Below, piece by piece: positions 15,498 to 24,285 of a stretch of 64,000 bases of DNA. The stretch comes from Cytophagales bacterium WSM2-2 (GTDB taxonomy: Bacteria; Bacteroidota; Bacteroidia; Cytophagales; Cyclobacteriaceae): the NCBI GenBank assembly GCA_015472025.1, contig BNHL01000001.1, forward strand, positions 620,001 through 684,000. Reading direction: 5' to 3'. How positions within the stretch are numbered: position 1 is the stretch's first letter; the number at the start of each line of letters is the position of its first letter. Below the pieces are notes generated by a model. It ran no database searches, was not told where the DNA came from, and worked only from the letters and a program-made list of their open reading frames with translations. The position numbers and the translations under genes are program-made.

Positions 15498-18089
15498 TCA
15501 GTATTTCACAAACCTTCCGGTATCCCGTACAATGTCTCCGTTCATCAGTTGATAGACGTAGAGCCCTGCCGGAAGATTGACTACATCAGCTGCGTCCTCA
15601 AAGTACTGAAGTTCTTTCTCAAGCACGGGTCGTCCAAAAATATCAAGTACACGGAACGTAAGGCCCTTGCCTTCTGAAATGATATTCAGGTCACTTCCAG
15701 ACGAAACCGGGTTCGGATACACCAAGGCTTTCCCCTTCGGTTCAATAGGTATTTTAATCAGTTCTGAAAAAACAGTCATTCCGTTCTTGAAAAAAATTTC
15801 TGCCTGGTAGGTCATTATTCCCGAAATCAATTCTTCATCGCTGAAATCAAACTGATGTGTATTTGCCGGTGAAAGAGTTTTAAATATAGTCTGACCCATG
15901 TTGCTATTTTTTAAAATAGTAACATGATCAACATCATACCACGAACTTAAAGAGAGTTGCACGTGCACTGTCGTTAAGTTCAATCGTTCCGCGCTGAAGA
16001 GATTCAGGTAACAGAACGCACCTTGTTGTGTAAAGTCGATCGTTTCACTTTTTGAGCCAGTAACCCCGTTAAACACAGGTGCCACAGCAAAAAATTTTCC
16101 AAAAGACTGGGGCAGTATCAGGATGGTATCCACTGTCGTTGATCTCTTTGCCAGGTACTGATCTCCAAGTGAATAAATTTCATATTGAGATGCGCCTGGC
16201 ACTTTGCTCCACGAAAGACCAAGACTGTCAGTACAATTAAATGCTGTCTTCAATTTCAATGAGGGTGATATTAAAAAATCACCCGACTGAAAATCCACAC
16301 CATCGATAACCATTTTCAGTTTTGCTTTTGCCAGTACGTTGGGAGGAGTCCAGTAGAAATAGTTATCCAGGTTAATGCCGGACTGGGTCAACTGCCAATT
16401 TTCGGAGTTCAATTGCAGATACAAATCTCCCGTTTGACCTGAAGTTGCTTCCCACACCAATAGGCTTTTGCTGCCACCTTCGACAACTTGTGAAGCAACA
16501 GGAAAGTCCCATTCAAATTGGTCTTGCTTATTCAGCCAATAAGCAACTGAAACATTCTGAGATGCTGTGGTCAAGGTTCCTGATTTCAGGAAAAGTTGAT
16601 AAGCGCCTGACGGAGGGTTCTTCAAAGTGATAAACTCGACATTATTAATATGATCTGACTTCCGTTTTGCTAATGCTTGAAGTGAGTCTGGATTTGGATA
16701 AGTACTCAGCACCCACGGCAACGTTTTTGTTGTTCCATCATAAAGCCAGGCATCAATATCATTGATCAGTACAGAATTTGCATTGACAGTCGCCGGGGGA
16801 TCATTCCATGCTACCGCAATCTTGATTTCTGAAACAGATGAGGGGATGTTGATCGGCACACTTATTTGGTCGCCCGATGCCAATGTAACTTTCTTTGACT
16901 GATCCTGTTCGATTAGTTGTAGCGCTTTGTAAGCGTTAACGCTTCCGTATCCAGTGAGATAATCGATGCCATGTGAGCCAATGTCATCAGATGAAGCAAT
17001 CAGTATCGCTTTCGTCATCGATGCATCTGGAGTTTCACCTTTTGATTTAAAATATTTTTCATACACCAGTGCACTCACGCCCGACACAAGTGCAGAAGCT
17101 TCAGAAGTTCCTCCCTGTCCATAAGTAGTCAATTCAGGTTTCAACCTGCCGTCAAATGCCGGCCCGCGTGAATTAAGAGTGTTAACTATCAGAGTGGAAT
17201 CAACGGCATTAACAACCAGTACATTTTTAGCCTGTTTGAAATTCCCAGTCAGGTTAGCAAAGGTCATATTAGCGTAAGTGCCGGTGGTCGGTTGGAGTTG
17301 CCCTGAGTTTCCTGCTGAAAATACATGAAGCAACGTGGGGTTTTGAAAAACTTGCTCGTCATATGCGACCGCTTCATTGCCGTAATAATTCTCAATGCCA
17401 ACCCCATAGCTGTGGTTCTGAAGATGAATGTAATTGCTATTGAAAATGGAAATATTGTCGGGAAACAAATTGCTGAAATCAGAAGCCGTGAAACGCGCTT
17501 GCGGTGCCACACCACGTGCGCGCCATGATGAATTTTCTCCGCCTGCAATCAAAGTGGCCATAGCCGTAGCGTGCTGTGAAGAAGTTGCAGGGCTCACGGA
17601 CGTCTTGAAACTCCGGTTTTTCAGATCAATGTCAGTTGTGTCAAAACTTTGCTCCTTAATGGAAATTTTTTGTGTAAACCCGGTGACATCAGGGAATAAA
17701 GCGTACGCCTTTGAAATTCGATTGAACGCTGGGTTAGTATGAGTCACACTCGCTTCCTCTTTTATTTTTTGGTGGCAGTCAATGAACAAAACATTTGGAT
17801 CGTTTTTCAGTTCTTGCAATAATGTAGAGTCTGATATAGCTATTGAAAAACCGTTTGTCCCAGATTGATGGTATTTGAACGTAGCTCTGTTTGTAAATTT
17901 TTCCTGAAATGATTTTTCATGCTTCACGAGGATAGAAAGGATCATCAGACCTGAATTCAAGTTCTGTTTTAACTGCGGTGAAACCTTTGACTGGCCCGCG
18001 GAAAATCCAGAAATTAAGACAAGGCCAAGGAAAATGGGGGGTTTTGCGAAAAGCTTCAATTCCAAAAAATATCCCGCAAATAAAACCAT
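15498..18089 (-). CDS. secreted S8-family serine peptidase with T9SS sorting domain
   Basis: The protein has 863 residues. A hydrophobic leader (F-L-G-L-V-L-I-S-G-F-S-A-G-Q) is followed by a subtilase domain: catalytic His in S-S-Q-H-A-T-A-M-A near residue 172 and catalytic Ser in G-G-T-S-E-A-S-A near 327, with the oxyanion Asn likely in V-F-S-A-G-N-S-G. The catalytic Asp region reads I-S-I-K-E-Q-S-F-D-T-T-D-I-D rather than the usual D-T/S-G. Jelly-roll-like repeats follow, then a C-terminal T9SS type A domain (V-Y-P-N-P-V-S-S-G ... F-G-R-P-V, ending F-V-K-Y), so the protein is exported across the outer membrane. Single gene, 39 bases upstream of the flavoenzyme. Confidence 0.9.
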   Translation of the reverse strand: MVLFAGYFLELKLFAKPPIFLGLVLISGFSAGQSKVSPQLKQNLNSGLMILSILVKHEKSFQEKFTNRATFKYHQSGTNGFSIAISDSTLLQELKNDPNVLFIDCHQKIKEEASVTHTNPAFNRISKAYALFPDVTGFTQKISIKEQSFDTTDIDLKNRSFKTSVSPATSSQHATAMATLIAGGENSSWRARGVAPQARFTASDFSNLFPDNISIFNSNYIHLQNHSYGVGIENYYGNEAVAYDEQVFQNPTLLHVFSAGNSGQLQPTTGTYANMTFANLTGNFKQAKNVLVVNAVDSTLIVNTLNSRGPAFDGRLKPELTTYGQGGTSEASALVSGVSALVYEKYFKSKGETPDASMTKAILIASSDDIGSHGIDYLTGYGSVNAYKALQLIEQDQSKKVTLASGDQISVPINIPSSVSEIKIAVAWNDPPATVNANSVLINDIDAWLYDGTTKTLPWVLSTYPNPDSLQALAKRKSDHINNVEFITLKNPPSGAYQLFLKSGTLTTASQNVSVAYWLNKQDQFEWDFPVASQVVEGGSKSLLVWEATSGQTGDLYLQLNSENWQLTQSGINLDNYFYWTPPNVLAKAKLKMVIDGVDFQSGDFLISPSLKLKTAFNCTDSLGLSWSKVPGASQYEIYSLGDQYLAKRSTTVDTILILPQSFGKFFAVAPVFNGVTGSKSETIDFTQQGAFCYLNLFSAERLNLTTVHVQLSLSSWYDVDHVTILKNSNMGQTIFKTLSPANTHQFDFSDEELISGIMTYQAEIFFKNGMTVFSELIKIPIEPKGKALVYPNPVSSGSDLNIISEGKGLTFRVLDIFGRPVLEKELQYFEDAADVVNLPAGLYVYQLMNGDIVRDTGRFVKY

Positions 18090-18180
18090 TTGCGTAATAT
18101 TTGTTGGTTTTACATAAAAAAAGAAGAATGGACATTTGTTTTTTAAAAATAAAAAATCGTGGTTGGTTACATTAATTAAC

Positions 18181-18209
18181 CTAACCCCAAAAACCTAAAC
18201 CCCAAAACC
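18181..18209 (+). repeat. 15-bp tandem repeat in the leader of the M57 protease gene
   Basis: CTAACCCCAAAAACC and CTAAACCCCAAAACC lie head to tail, sharing one base, directly in front of the ATG. The unstructured A/C-rich leader has no Shine-Dalgarno-like sequence; it may favour translation initiation in a Bacteroidota host (inference). Confidence 0.6.
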
Positions 18210-19028
18210 ATGAGAAAGAAACTCATCTTTTTCAGCGTGCTCTTTGCATGCACAGGCGTATTTTACTCCTGTTCTGAAAACCACGAAGAATCCTTAACGG
18301 TTTCTCAGTCAGTCAGAAGCCAACTCACCAGCCTCGGATTTGATTTGATCAAGCACCCTCCGATTGCTGTTGACAATGGCTACATTGTAGAAGGCGACAT
18401 CTTCCTGACTCAGTCCGACATGGACAACATGAAGCCTGCCACCCGCGTTGCTGTTGCAGAGCAGTACTCTACCAACCAACTTGTAACCGGTCTTCCCAGA
18501 ACGATCACCGTTTACATTCCTACCAGTTCATTCAGTGCTACCTATGTGTCTGCGCTGGATGAAGCCATCAGCCGCTACAATGCTTTGAACCTGCAACTGC
18601 ACTTCCAGCGTGTGACTTCAAGCACTGGTGCCTCGATGAAATTTACGAGACTGGCTAAATCCCAGGAACGTCAGGGGGTACTTGGCTCGTCAGGCTTCCC
18701 TACTTCATCCGGAAGTCCTTACGGAACAATCCAGATGAGTGGTGTCCTTGAGTCTACTTATCACCTGACAGTAAACGGTATAGCAACAATCATGGCTCAT
18801 GAAATGGGTCATTGCATTGGCTTCCGTCACACGGATTACTACAATCGTGCAATCAGCTGCGGTGGATCTGCCTCAAACGAAGGCGCTAGCACAGTTGGAG
18901 CCAACCTGATCCCAGGCACACCATCTACTGCAACCCTGGCAGCCGCATCATGGATGTTGGCTTGCACTGATGGCAGCAACAGGTATTTCAACAATGATGA
19001 CAAAACCGCTCTTAACTACCTCTACTAA
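18210..19028 (+). CDS. M57-family (dual-action HEIGH) metalloprotease lipoprotein
   Basis: The protein has 272 residues with a lipoprotein signal (G-V-F-Y-S-C near residue 21). The zinc site is H-E-M-G-H-C-I-G-F-R-H at residues 197-207, the extended metzincin-like HExxHxxGxxH motif. The N-terminal region (L-T-S-L-G-F-D) is typical of the Bacteroidota M57 proteins. It is probably a secreted or surface protease. It is divergent from the subtilase gene, with a shared 120-base intergenic region, and has its own strong terminator. Confidence 0.9.
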   Translation: MRKKLIFFSVLFACTGVFYSCSENHEESLTVSQSVRSQLTSLGFDLIKHPPIAVDNGYIVEGDIFLTQSDMDNMKPATRVAVAEQYSTNQLVTGLPRTITVYIPTSSFSATYVSALDEAISRYNALNLQLHFQRVTSSTGASMKFTRLAKSQERQGVLGSSGFPTSSGSPYGTIQMSGVLESTYHLTVNGIATIMAHEMGHCIGFRHTDYYNRAISCGGSASNEGASTVGANLIPGTPSTATLAAASWMLACTDGSNRYFNNDDKTALNYLY

Positions 19029-19050
19029 GAAGTGATTCCATCTTTCAAAA

Positions 19051-19077
19051 AACCCCGATTCAGGTCGGGGTTTTTTT
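19051..19077 (+). terminator. Rho-independent terminator of the M57 protease gene
   Basis: Perfect 8-bp stem AACCCCGA / TCGGGGTT with loop TTCAGG, running into a stretch of seven T. Located 23 bases after the stop. Confidence 0.9.
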
Positions 19078-19207
19078 ATTGTATCAGGATAAGGGCGGTA
19101 CTAGTCGCTATCCAGCGCGTTGTTTACGACTCAGTAAGAATTTGTAACTTTAAGTTGTTGGTTACTGCTATCACGATTATTGTAACGGACATATCAACAA
19201 ACAACCT

Positions 19208-19783
19208 ATGAAATATCATTCGACCCAGCTCACTTTTAAATCGTGTTCTGCGTTTTGCTTTATTTTTATCATTTCAATTATTGCGGTACAAGCTCAAAAA
19301 AAATACGCTGCCGACAATGGTGAAATCAGCTTTACGTCTAATGCGAAACTGGAATTGATCAATGCTACATCAAAGAAAATCCAGGGAGTGCTGGATCCTG
19401 CGAATGGTAATTTCGCTTTCATTGTTAAAGTTCAGTCGTTTGAAGGTTTCAACAGCAGTCTCCAGCAAAAGCACTTTAATGACAAATACATGGAGTCGGA
19501 CAAATTCTATGATGCTACTTTTTCCGGAAAAATCATTGAGCCTGTCGACTTCACCAAAGATGGTTCCTACGATGTCCGTGCCAAAGGCACATTGGTCATT
19601 CATGGAAAAAAACAGACACGCATCATCCCCGGAAAGGTCCAGATAGACAAAGGCGTTGTAAAAATCACTGCTGACTTCTCCGTGCCGCTGGCTGATCACG
19701 ATATTCAAATCCCACAGATCGTCAGCGAGAAGATTGCCACTGAAATCATGGTCAAGCTCCAGGTTTCGATGACTCAAAAGTAA
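19208..19783 (+). CDS. YceI-family periplasmic protein
   Basis: The protein has 191 residues with a signal peptide ending near I-A-V-Q-A-Q. The lipocalin-like YceI fold is indicated by N-G-E-I-S-F-T-S-N-A, a central Q-K-H-F-N-D-K-Y-M-E-S-D-K-F-Y-D-A-T-F, and the strand G-T-L-V-I-H-G-K-K. YceI proteins bind polyprenoid-like lipids in the periplasm. Single gene: 180 bases upstream and 82 downstream without shared signals I can identify. Confidence 0.88.
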   Translation: MKYHSTQLTFKSCSAFCFIFIISIIAVQAQKKYAADNGEISFTSNAKLELINATSKKIQGVLDPANGNFAFIVKVQSFEGFNSSLQQKHFNDKYMESDKFYDATFSGKIIEPVDFTKDGSYDVRAKGTLVIHGKKQTRIIPGKVQIDKGVVKITADFSVPLADHDIQIPQIVSEKIATEIMVKLQVSMTQK

Positions 19784-19864
19784 TCCTGCCCTGCTACGAA
19801 ACAATTCCACGGTACTTGCGTTTCTATTCTAGATTTTTAACTTTGTAACCAAAAGTACTTTCAA

Positions 19865-20491
19865 ATGAAAGAAATTACGGAATACGAAAAAGACCTGGCC
19901 TCTATCCGGTCAATCATGGAGCGGTCGGTCAAATTCATTTCGCTAAGCGGGCTATCCGGAGTATTGTCAGGCATCTATGCATTGGCCGGAGCTGCTTACG
20001 CCTATTCCATTATTTATTACCCACTCTCCCTGTCTGACTTTATTAATGCCTCCATTGCCGACAGGCCTGCTTCTATTTTCAAACTTGAGGTCAGTGCTCT
20101 ACTTGTGCTGATCGCATCTATTGGAACCGGTATCCTGATGAGCCACCAAAAGGCAAAAAAATTAGAAACATCGTTATGGAATGCCACCAGCCAGCAGTTG
20201 CTGACAGATATATTGTTTCCCTTATGCTCCGGAGGGTTTTTCATCCTTATCCTCCTTAGCAAAGAATACTATTTGTTGCTTGCTCCGTCCTCCCTGATCT
20301 TTTACGGATTAGTCTTAATTCAAAGCAGTCGCCATACCTATCGTGAAATATTGTATCTCGGGATTATCGAAATTGCCCTTGGTCTCGTCTCAGCAATACT
20401 TCCCGGATATGGATTGATTTTTTGGGCCGTTGGTTTTGGAGTGATGCATATCATTTACGGTGCATTAATGTATTTTCGCTACGACAAGTGA
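19865..20491 (+). CDS. multi-pass membrane protein partnered with a winged-helix regulator
   Basis: The protein has 208 residues, with a soluble, charged N-terminus (about 25 residues, K-E-I-T-E-Y-E-K-D-L-A-S-I-R-S-I-M-E-R-S) and about six hydrophobic segments. It has no named function. In Bacteroidota this type of protein commonly precedes a small winged-helix regulator (from memory), and here the two genes overlap by 4 bases (GTGA), which suggests that the membrane protein senses an envelope signal and the regulator responds. First gene of the apparent CreD unit. Confidence 0.75.
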   Translation: MKEITEYEKDLASIRSIMERSVKFISLSGLSGVLSGIYALAGAAYAYSIIYYPLSLSDFINASIADRPASIFKLEVSALLVLIASIGTGILMSHQKAKKLETSLWNATSQQLLTDILFPLCSGGFFILILLSKEYYLLLAPSSLIFYGLVLIQSSRHTYREILYLGIIEIALGLVSAILPGYGLIFWAVGFGVMHIIYGALMYFRYDK

Positions 20492-20790
20492 AAAATCCTT
20501 TTGAAAATCTCGATAAGGTCCTGGAGCACAGCGTGCGACTCCAGATTATGTCCGTGCTGGTCGCCAACGACTCGTATGATTTTAACTCATTGAAAGAAGT
20601 GATCGGCACTACAGATGGCGCGCTGGCCACACACATCAAAGCATTGGAAAAAGAAAAATACATCAGTGTGACGAAATCATTTATAGGACGTAAACCCAAC
20701 ACCAGCTACAAGGTGACTGAACGAGGAAAGAAAACTTTCAAAGCACACCTGGATGGGTTGGAGCAACTGATCAGGTTACAGAAGAAATAA
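20488..20790 (+). CDS. winged-helix transcriptional regulator (MarR/ArsR-like)
   Basis: GTG at 20488 overlaps the stop of the membrane-protein gene and gives 100 residues starting K-N-P-F-E-N-L-D-K-V-L-E-H-S-V-R-L-Q-I-M-S, the typical start of the family. The HTH core includes F-N-S-L-K-E-V-I-G-T-T-D-G-A-L-A-T-H-I-K-A-L-E and the wing R-K-P-N-T-S-Y-K-V-T. Such regulators are usually found next to creD in Bacteroidota; here CreD lies two genes further on. It probably controls this local unit. Confidence 0.85.
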   Translation: MKNPFENLDKVLEHSVRLQIMSVLVANDSYDFNSLKEVIGTTDGALATHIKALEKEKYISVTKSFIGRKPNTSYKVTERGKKTFKAHLDGLEQLIRLQKK

Positions 20791-20832
20791 TTTTTTTTGT
20801 TGTTTTACTTTTAAATACAAAGTACTTTTTAA

Positions 20833-21378
20833 ATGAAAAGAACAGTCGATATCCTCTTCTCTCTGGTCGCCTTACTCGTTTTCGGGATTCCCATGTTAAT
20901 CATTGCTTCTGCTTTAAAGCTGATCGAGAAGCATTCCGTCCTATTCAGGCAAATCAGAATCGGGAAAAATAAGCAGGCATTTGAGATACTTAAATTCCAA
21001 ACGATGGTTGATGAGATTCCGACAAAAACAGGATGCTTGTTAAGAAAAACGGGTCTTGACGAATTGCCTCAGTTCATCAATGTTCTTCGGGGCGAAATGA
21101 GCATCGTGGGGCCGAGGGCTCTGACGAAGTTTGATATCGAACGACTCCGATGGGATGGTCCTCACCATGAACTCCGCTGGAGCGTGAAGCCTGGCATTAC
21201 CGGGTTCGCTCAAATTTATGGAGGACAGCATCGAAAAACATCCTGGTTTTGGGACAAATACTATATCTGTCGCAACGGGACACTAATTGACGTTGCTCTC
21301 ATCGGAATTTCATTTCTCATGAATCTCTTCGGAAAGCAAAAAGTCAGAAAAATAATTTTTCAAAAAAATCTGAAGTAG
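20833..21378 (+). CDS. sugar transferase (undecaprenyl-phosphate glycosyl-1-phosphate transferase type)
   Basis: The protein has 181 residues and belongs to the bacterial sugar transferase (WcaJ/PglC) family: an N-terminal membrane helix (I-L-F-S-L-V-A-L-L-V-F-G-I-P), F-R-Q-I-R-I-G, K-F-Q-T-M, R-K-T-G-L-D-E-L-P-Q-F, and S-I-V-G-P-R-A-L. It transfers a sugar phosphate to undecaprenyl phosphate to start polysaccharide or glycan synthesis. It is close to the minimal PglC-like catalytic size. It starts 42 bases after the winged-helix gene and is followed after 1 base by the radical SAM gene. There are no other polysaccharide genes in the window. Confidence 0.9.
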   Translation: MKRTVDILFSLVALLVFGIPMLIIASALKLIEKHSVLFRQIRIGKNKQAFEILKFQTMVDEIPTKTGCLLRKTGLDELPQFINVLRGEMSIVGPRALTKFDIERLRWDGPHHELRWSVKPGITGFAQIYGGQHRKTSWFWDKYYICRNGTLIDVALIGISFLMNLFGKQKVRKIIFQKNLK

Positions 21379-21379
21379 T

Positions 21380-22789
21380 ATGAAAGTGAAAATGATACTT
21401 CCGGCTCTTACCGAAGCAGAAAGTCCGTTTTGGAGACCGATCAAATACTCGTTGTTTCCTCCACTTGGACTTGCCACGCTTGCTGCATATTTGTCACCAG
21501 ATGACGAAATTGATTTGCAGGATCAGCATGTGGAGAAACTAAATCTCAACGATCATCCAGATCTTGTTGTTATCCAGGTATATATCACAAACGCTTACCG
21601 GTCATATTCTATTGCCGACCATTACAGGAAACGCGGGGCTTATGTGATTTTGGGTGGCCTTCATGTCACCTCGCTTCCTGACGAAGCCGCCCCACATGCC
21701 GACACCATTTTTCTCGGCCCGGGTGAAGAGACCTTTCCACAGTTCCTCAAAGACTTCAAAAATAAATCACCGAAAAAAATTTATAGTTCCTCCGTTCGCA
21801 CAATTGAAAACATTCCTCCCATCCGCCGGGATTTAATTAAAAGAAACCGCTATCTCGTGCCTAACTCCATTGTCGTAACACGAGGCTGTCCCCATCATTG
21901 TAATTTTTGCTACAAGGATGCTTTTTTCGAAGGAGGAAAGTCATTTTATACACAGGTGGTAGACGATGCCCTTGCAGAAATTGAACGTCTGCCCGGAAGT
22001 CATTTGTATTTCCTGGATGATCATTTGCTTGGCAACGCGAAGTTTGCTGCCAGTTTGTTTGAAGGGATGAAAGGAATGAACCGGGTCTTTCAGGGTGCAG
22101 CGACTGTCGATTCTGTTTTGCGTGGAAACCTGATTGAGAAAGCGGCAGAAGCCGGTTTGCGAAGTCTGTTTGTGGGATTCGAAACATTTTCGTCTGCAAA
22201 TCTCAAACAAAGCAATAAAAAACAAAACCTCGAGAAGGATTACAGTAGAGCGGTGAACCGTCTTCATTCACTTGGAGTGATGATTAACGGGAGTTTCGTC
22301 TTCGGTCTTGATGAAGATGACAAAGATGTTTTTAAGAGAACTGTTGAATGGGGTGTTGAAAACTCGATCACCACGTCAACTTATCACATCCTTACCCCCT
22401 ACCCCGGAACGGGTCTCTTCAAGGACATGCAAAGTGCAGGCCGGATACTTACTTACAACTGGGACTTATACGACACTCGCCAAGTTGTTTACAAAACATC
22501 AATGCTGTCTGCACAAGAATTAAAGGAAGGTTACGATTGGGCTTATAAGGAGTTTTACAGTTGGGCAAATATTTTCAAAGCAAGCCTGAACCACGATTCG
22601 CACAAACTCAAACTCAAACATTTCTTCTACACCAGCGGATGGAAAAAATTTGAAGCCGTATGGAATTTTCTCATTAAGACAAAAAACCTGAATCAAATGC
22701 TGCCGGTTCTCGAGTCGATTCTTTCCAGGGTCAGTCCAAAAGAAGAACCATCGCTCGAAGTCAAACCTGAAGCTGTAGTCACAAATTAA
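21380..22789 (+). CDS. B12-binding-domain radical SAM protein
   Basis: The protein has 469 residues. The N-terminal cobalamin-binding-like domain (about 1-140) includes F-P-P-L-G-L-A-T-L-A-A-Y-L and V-I-L-G-G-L-H-V-T-S; the radical SAM core follows with C-P-H-H-C-N-F-C near residue 170, whose three cysteines bind the 4Fe-4S cluster. The C-terminal part has Y-H-I-L-T-P-Y-P-G-T-G-L. Class B radical SAM enzymes often methylate or rearrange unactivated carbons in lipids or antibiotics; the substrate here is unknown. One base after the sugar transferase, so co-transcribed. Confidence 0.9.
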   Translation: MKVKMILPALTEAESPFWRPIKYSLFPPLGLATLAAYLSPDDEIDLQDQHVEKLNLNDHPDLVVIQVYITNAYRSYSIADHYRKRGAYVILGGLHVTSLPDEAAPHADTIFLGPGEETFPQFLKDFKNKSPKKIYSSSVRTIENIPPIRRDLIKRNRYLVPNSIVVTRGCPHHCNFCYKDAFFEGGKSFYTQVVDDALAEIERLPGSHLYFLDDHLLGNAKFAASLFEGMKGMNRVFQGAATVDSVLRGNLIEKAAEAGLRSLFVGFETFSSANLKQSNKKQNLEKDYSRAVNRLHSLGVMINGSFVFGLDEDDKDVFKRTVEWGVENSITTSTYHILTPYPGTGLFKDMQSAGRILTYNWDLYDTRQVVYKTSMLSAQELKEGYDWAYKEFYSWANIFKASLNHDSHKLKLKHFFYTSGWKKFEAVWNFLIKTKNLNQMLPVLESILSRVSPKEEPSLEVKPEAVVTN

Positions 22790-22810
22790 AATCAACTCAA
22801 AATAAAATTT

Positions 22811-24232
22811 ATGGAAACGAAAGAAAATCAACTCAATCTCTTCGAAAGATTTAATCTTTGGATTCAGGAGTCGATAACAGTAAAACTGGTATCGATCGGG
22901 TTCCTTGTTTTAATCCTGCTCATCCCCTCTTCGTGGATACAGGATTTAATGCAGGAACGACAGTCGCGCGCAGAAAGCGTGATGTCAGAAATATCAAATA
23001 AGTGGTCAGGGAACCAAACCCTGTCAGGGCCTATCCTGGTTATTCCTTACAAAGTCAAAAAACGGATCGATCACGGTAAAGACGGAATTGAAATCCAGGA
23101 GTACACCGAAAAATATTTCTTGCTTCCGGAGTCACTTGACATTGCCGGAGAAGTAAACCCCACCGTGTTGCATCGCGGAATCTTTGATGCTGCAGTTTAC
23201 GGTTCTGCGCTGAACATTAACGCTAATTTCGGCAAACCCGACTTTCAATCTTTTAAAATTGACAACGACATGGTTCTATGGAAAGATGCGCACATGATCT
23301 TTTCAATTACTGATTTGCGTGGCATCAATGAAAATCCGGTATTCAACGTGGGCGGAGTAGACAAACCAACTGAGCCCTCCAGTGCGCTTGGAGTTTCCGT
23401 GAGGAAATTTCTTGGCGACCATCAATATCCTTATCCAGCATCTCCAGGTGAATCGTCATCTGAGTTTTCAAGCAATGGAATTATCGCTAAACTCAATTGG
23501 GTTTCTGAAGCTGATTTCAATGGAAATACTTCTATTAAAATTAATCTGAAAGGGAGTTCAAGATTGTTTTTCAATCCCACGGGCAAGACCACATCTGTAA
23601 AATTATCGGGGCCGTGGGGTTCACCAAGTTTCGATGGAGAGTTTTTGCCTGAATCAAGGGAGATTTCATCGTCCGGTTTTTCAGCTACCTGGAAAGTTCT
23701 ACATTACAATCGTCCTTTTGCTCAGGCATGGACGGAATCCGACATACAGCTTGGAGGATCAGAGTTCGGTGTAAAGCTGGTAATCCCCGTTGATCAATAT
23801 CAGAAAAGCATACGTACTTCAAAATACGGCCACTTGGTGATCATCCTAACCTTTGTAGCGCTGTTCCTCGTGGAGATCACTAAAAAAATCCGAATTCATC
23901 CCTTTCAATATATCTTGATTGCAGCCGCTCTCATTATTTACTACACCCTCCTCATCAGTTTCTCAGAACAAGTAGGCTACAATCTCGCTTACGCAATTGC
24001 ATCTGCAGCCACGGTGACTCTCATTTGCCTCTATTCTTTTTCGTTTTTAAAAAGCAGGGAATTAGTTATTCTTTTCACTAGCCTCCTTGTTATTTTCTAC
24101 TCGTTCATTTTTGTTATTGTTCTGCAACAAGATTTCTCTCTTTTACTCGGAAGTATCGGGTTGTTCATGATTGTAGCAGCGTTGATGTACTTCGCCAGAA
24201 AAATAAACTGGTACGGGGAACCAGCAAGCTAA
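22811..24232 (+). CDS. creD: CreD-family inner-membrane protein (cell envelope integrity)
   Basis: The protein has 473 residues: one N-terminal membrane segment (about 25-42), a long periplasmic domain with E-R-Q-S-R-A-E-S-V (typical CreD R-x-x-R pattern) and I-S-D-L-R-G-I-like text (I-T-D-L-R-G-I), then five to six C-terminal helices from about residue 340. E. coli CreD belongs to the CreBC regulon and affects envelope stress and beta-lactam tolerance. It lies 21 bases after the radical SAM gene and ends in a bidirectional terminator. Confidence 0.92.
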   Translation: METKENQLNLFERFNLWIQESITVKLVSIGFLVLILLIPSSWIQDLMQERQSRAESVMSEISNKWSGNQTLSGPILVIPYKVKKRIDHGKDGIEIQEYTEKYFLLPESLDIAGEVNPTVLHRGIFDAAVYGSALNINANFGKPDFQSFKIDNDMVLWKDAHMIFSITDLRGINENPVFNVGGVDKPTEPSSALGVSVRKFLGDHQYPYPASPGESSSEFSSNGIIAKLNWVSEADFNGNTSIKINLKGSSRLFFNPTGKTTSVKLSGPWGSPSFDGEFLPESREISSSGFSATWKVLHYNRPFAQAWTESDIQLGGSEFGVKLVIPVDQYQKSIRTSKYGHLVIILTFVALFLVEITKKIRIHPFQYILIAAALIIYYTLLISFSEQVGYNLAYAIASAATVTLICLYSFSFLKSRELVILFTSLLVIFYSFIFVIVLQQDFSLLLGSIGLFMIVAALMYFARKINWYGEPAS

Positions 24233-24237
24233 AAATA

Positions 24238-24271
24238 AAAGAGGTTGCTCATTTTTGGGCAACCTCTTTTT
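24238..24271. terminator. bidirectional Rho-independent terminator between creD and the histidine kinase gene
   Basis: Perfect 11-bp stem AAAGAGGTTGC / GCAACCTCTTT with loop 24249-24258. It can be extended by a G-U and a C-G pair. Each strand has a T-rich tail (TTTTTAAT on plus, TTTTATTTTTA on minus), so it serves both convergent genes. Confidence 0.88.
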
Positions 24272-24285
24272 AATATCTCAATAAT

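Noticed and set aside
19370-19810. 146-codon open frame antisense to yceI
   Set aside because: Shadow of a well-supported gene; no signal, domain or start context of its own.
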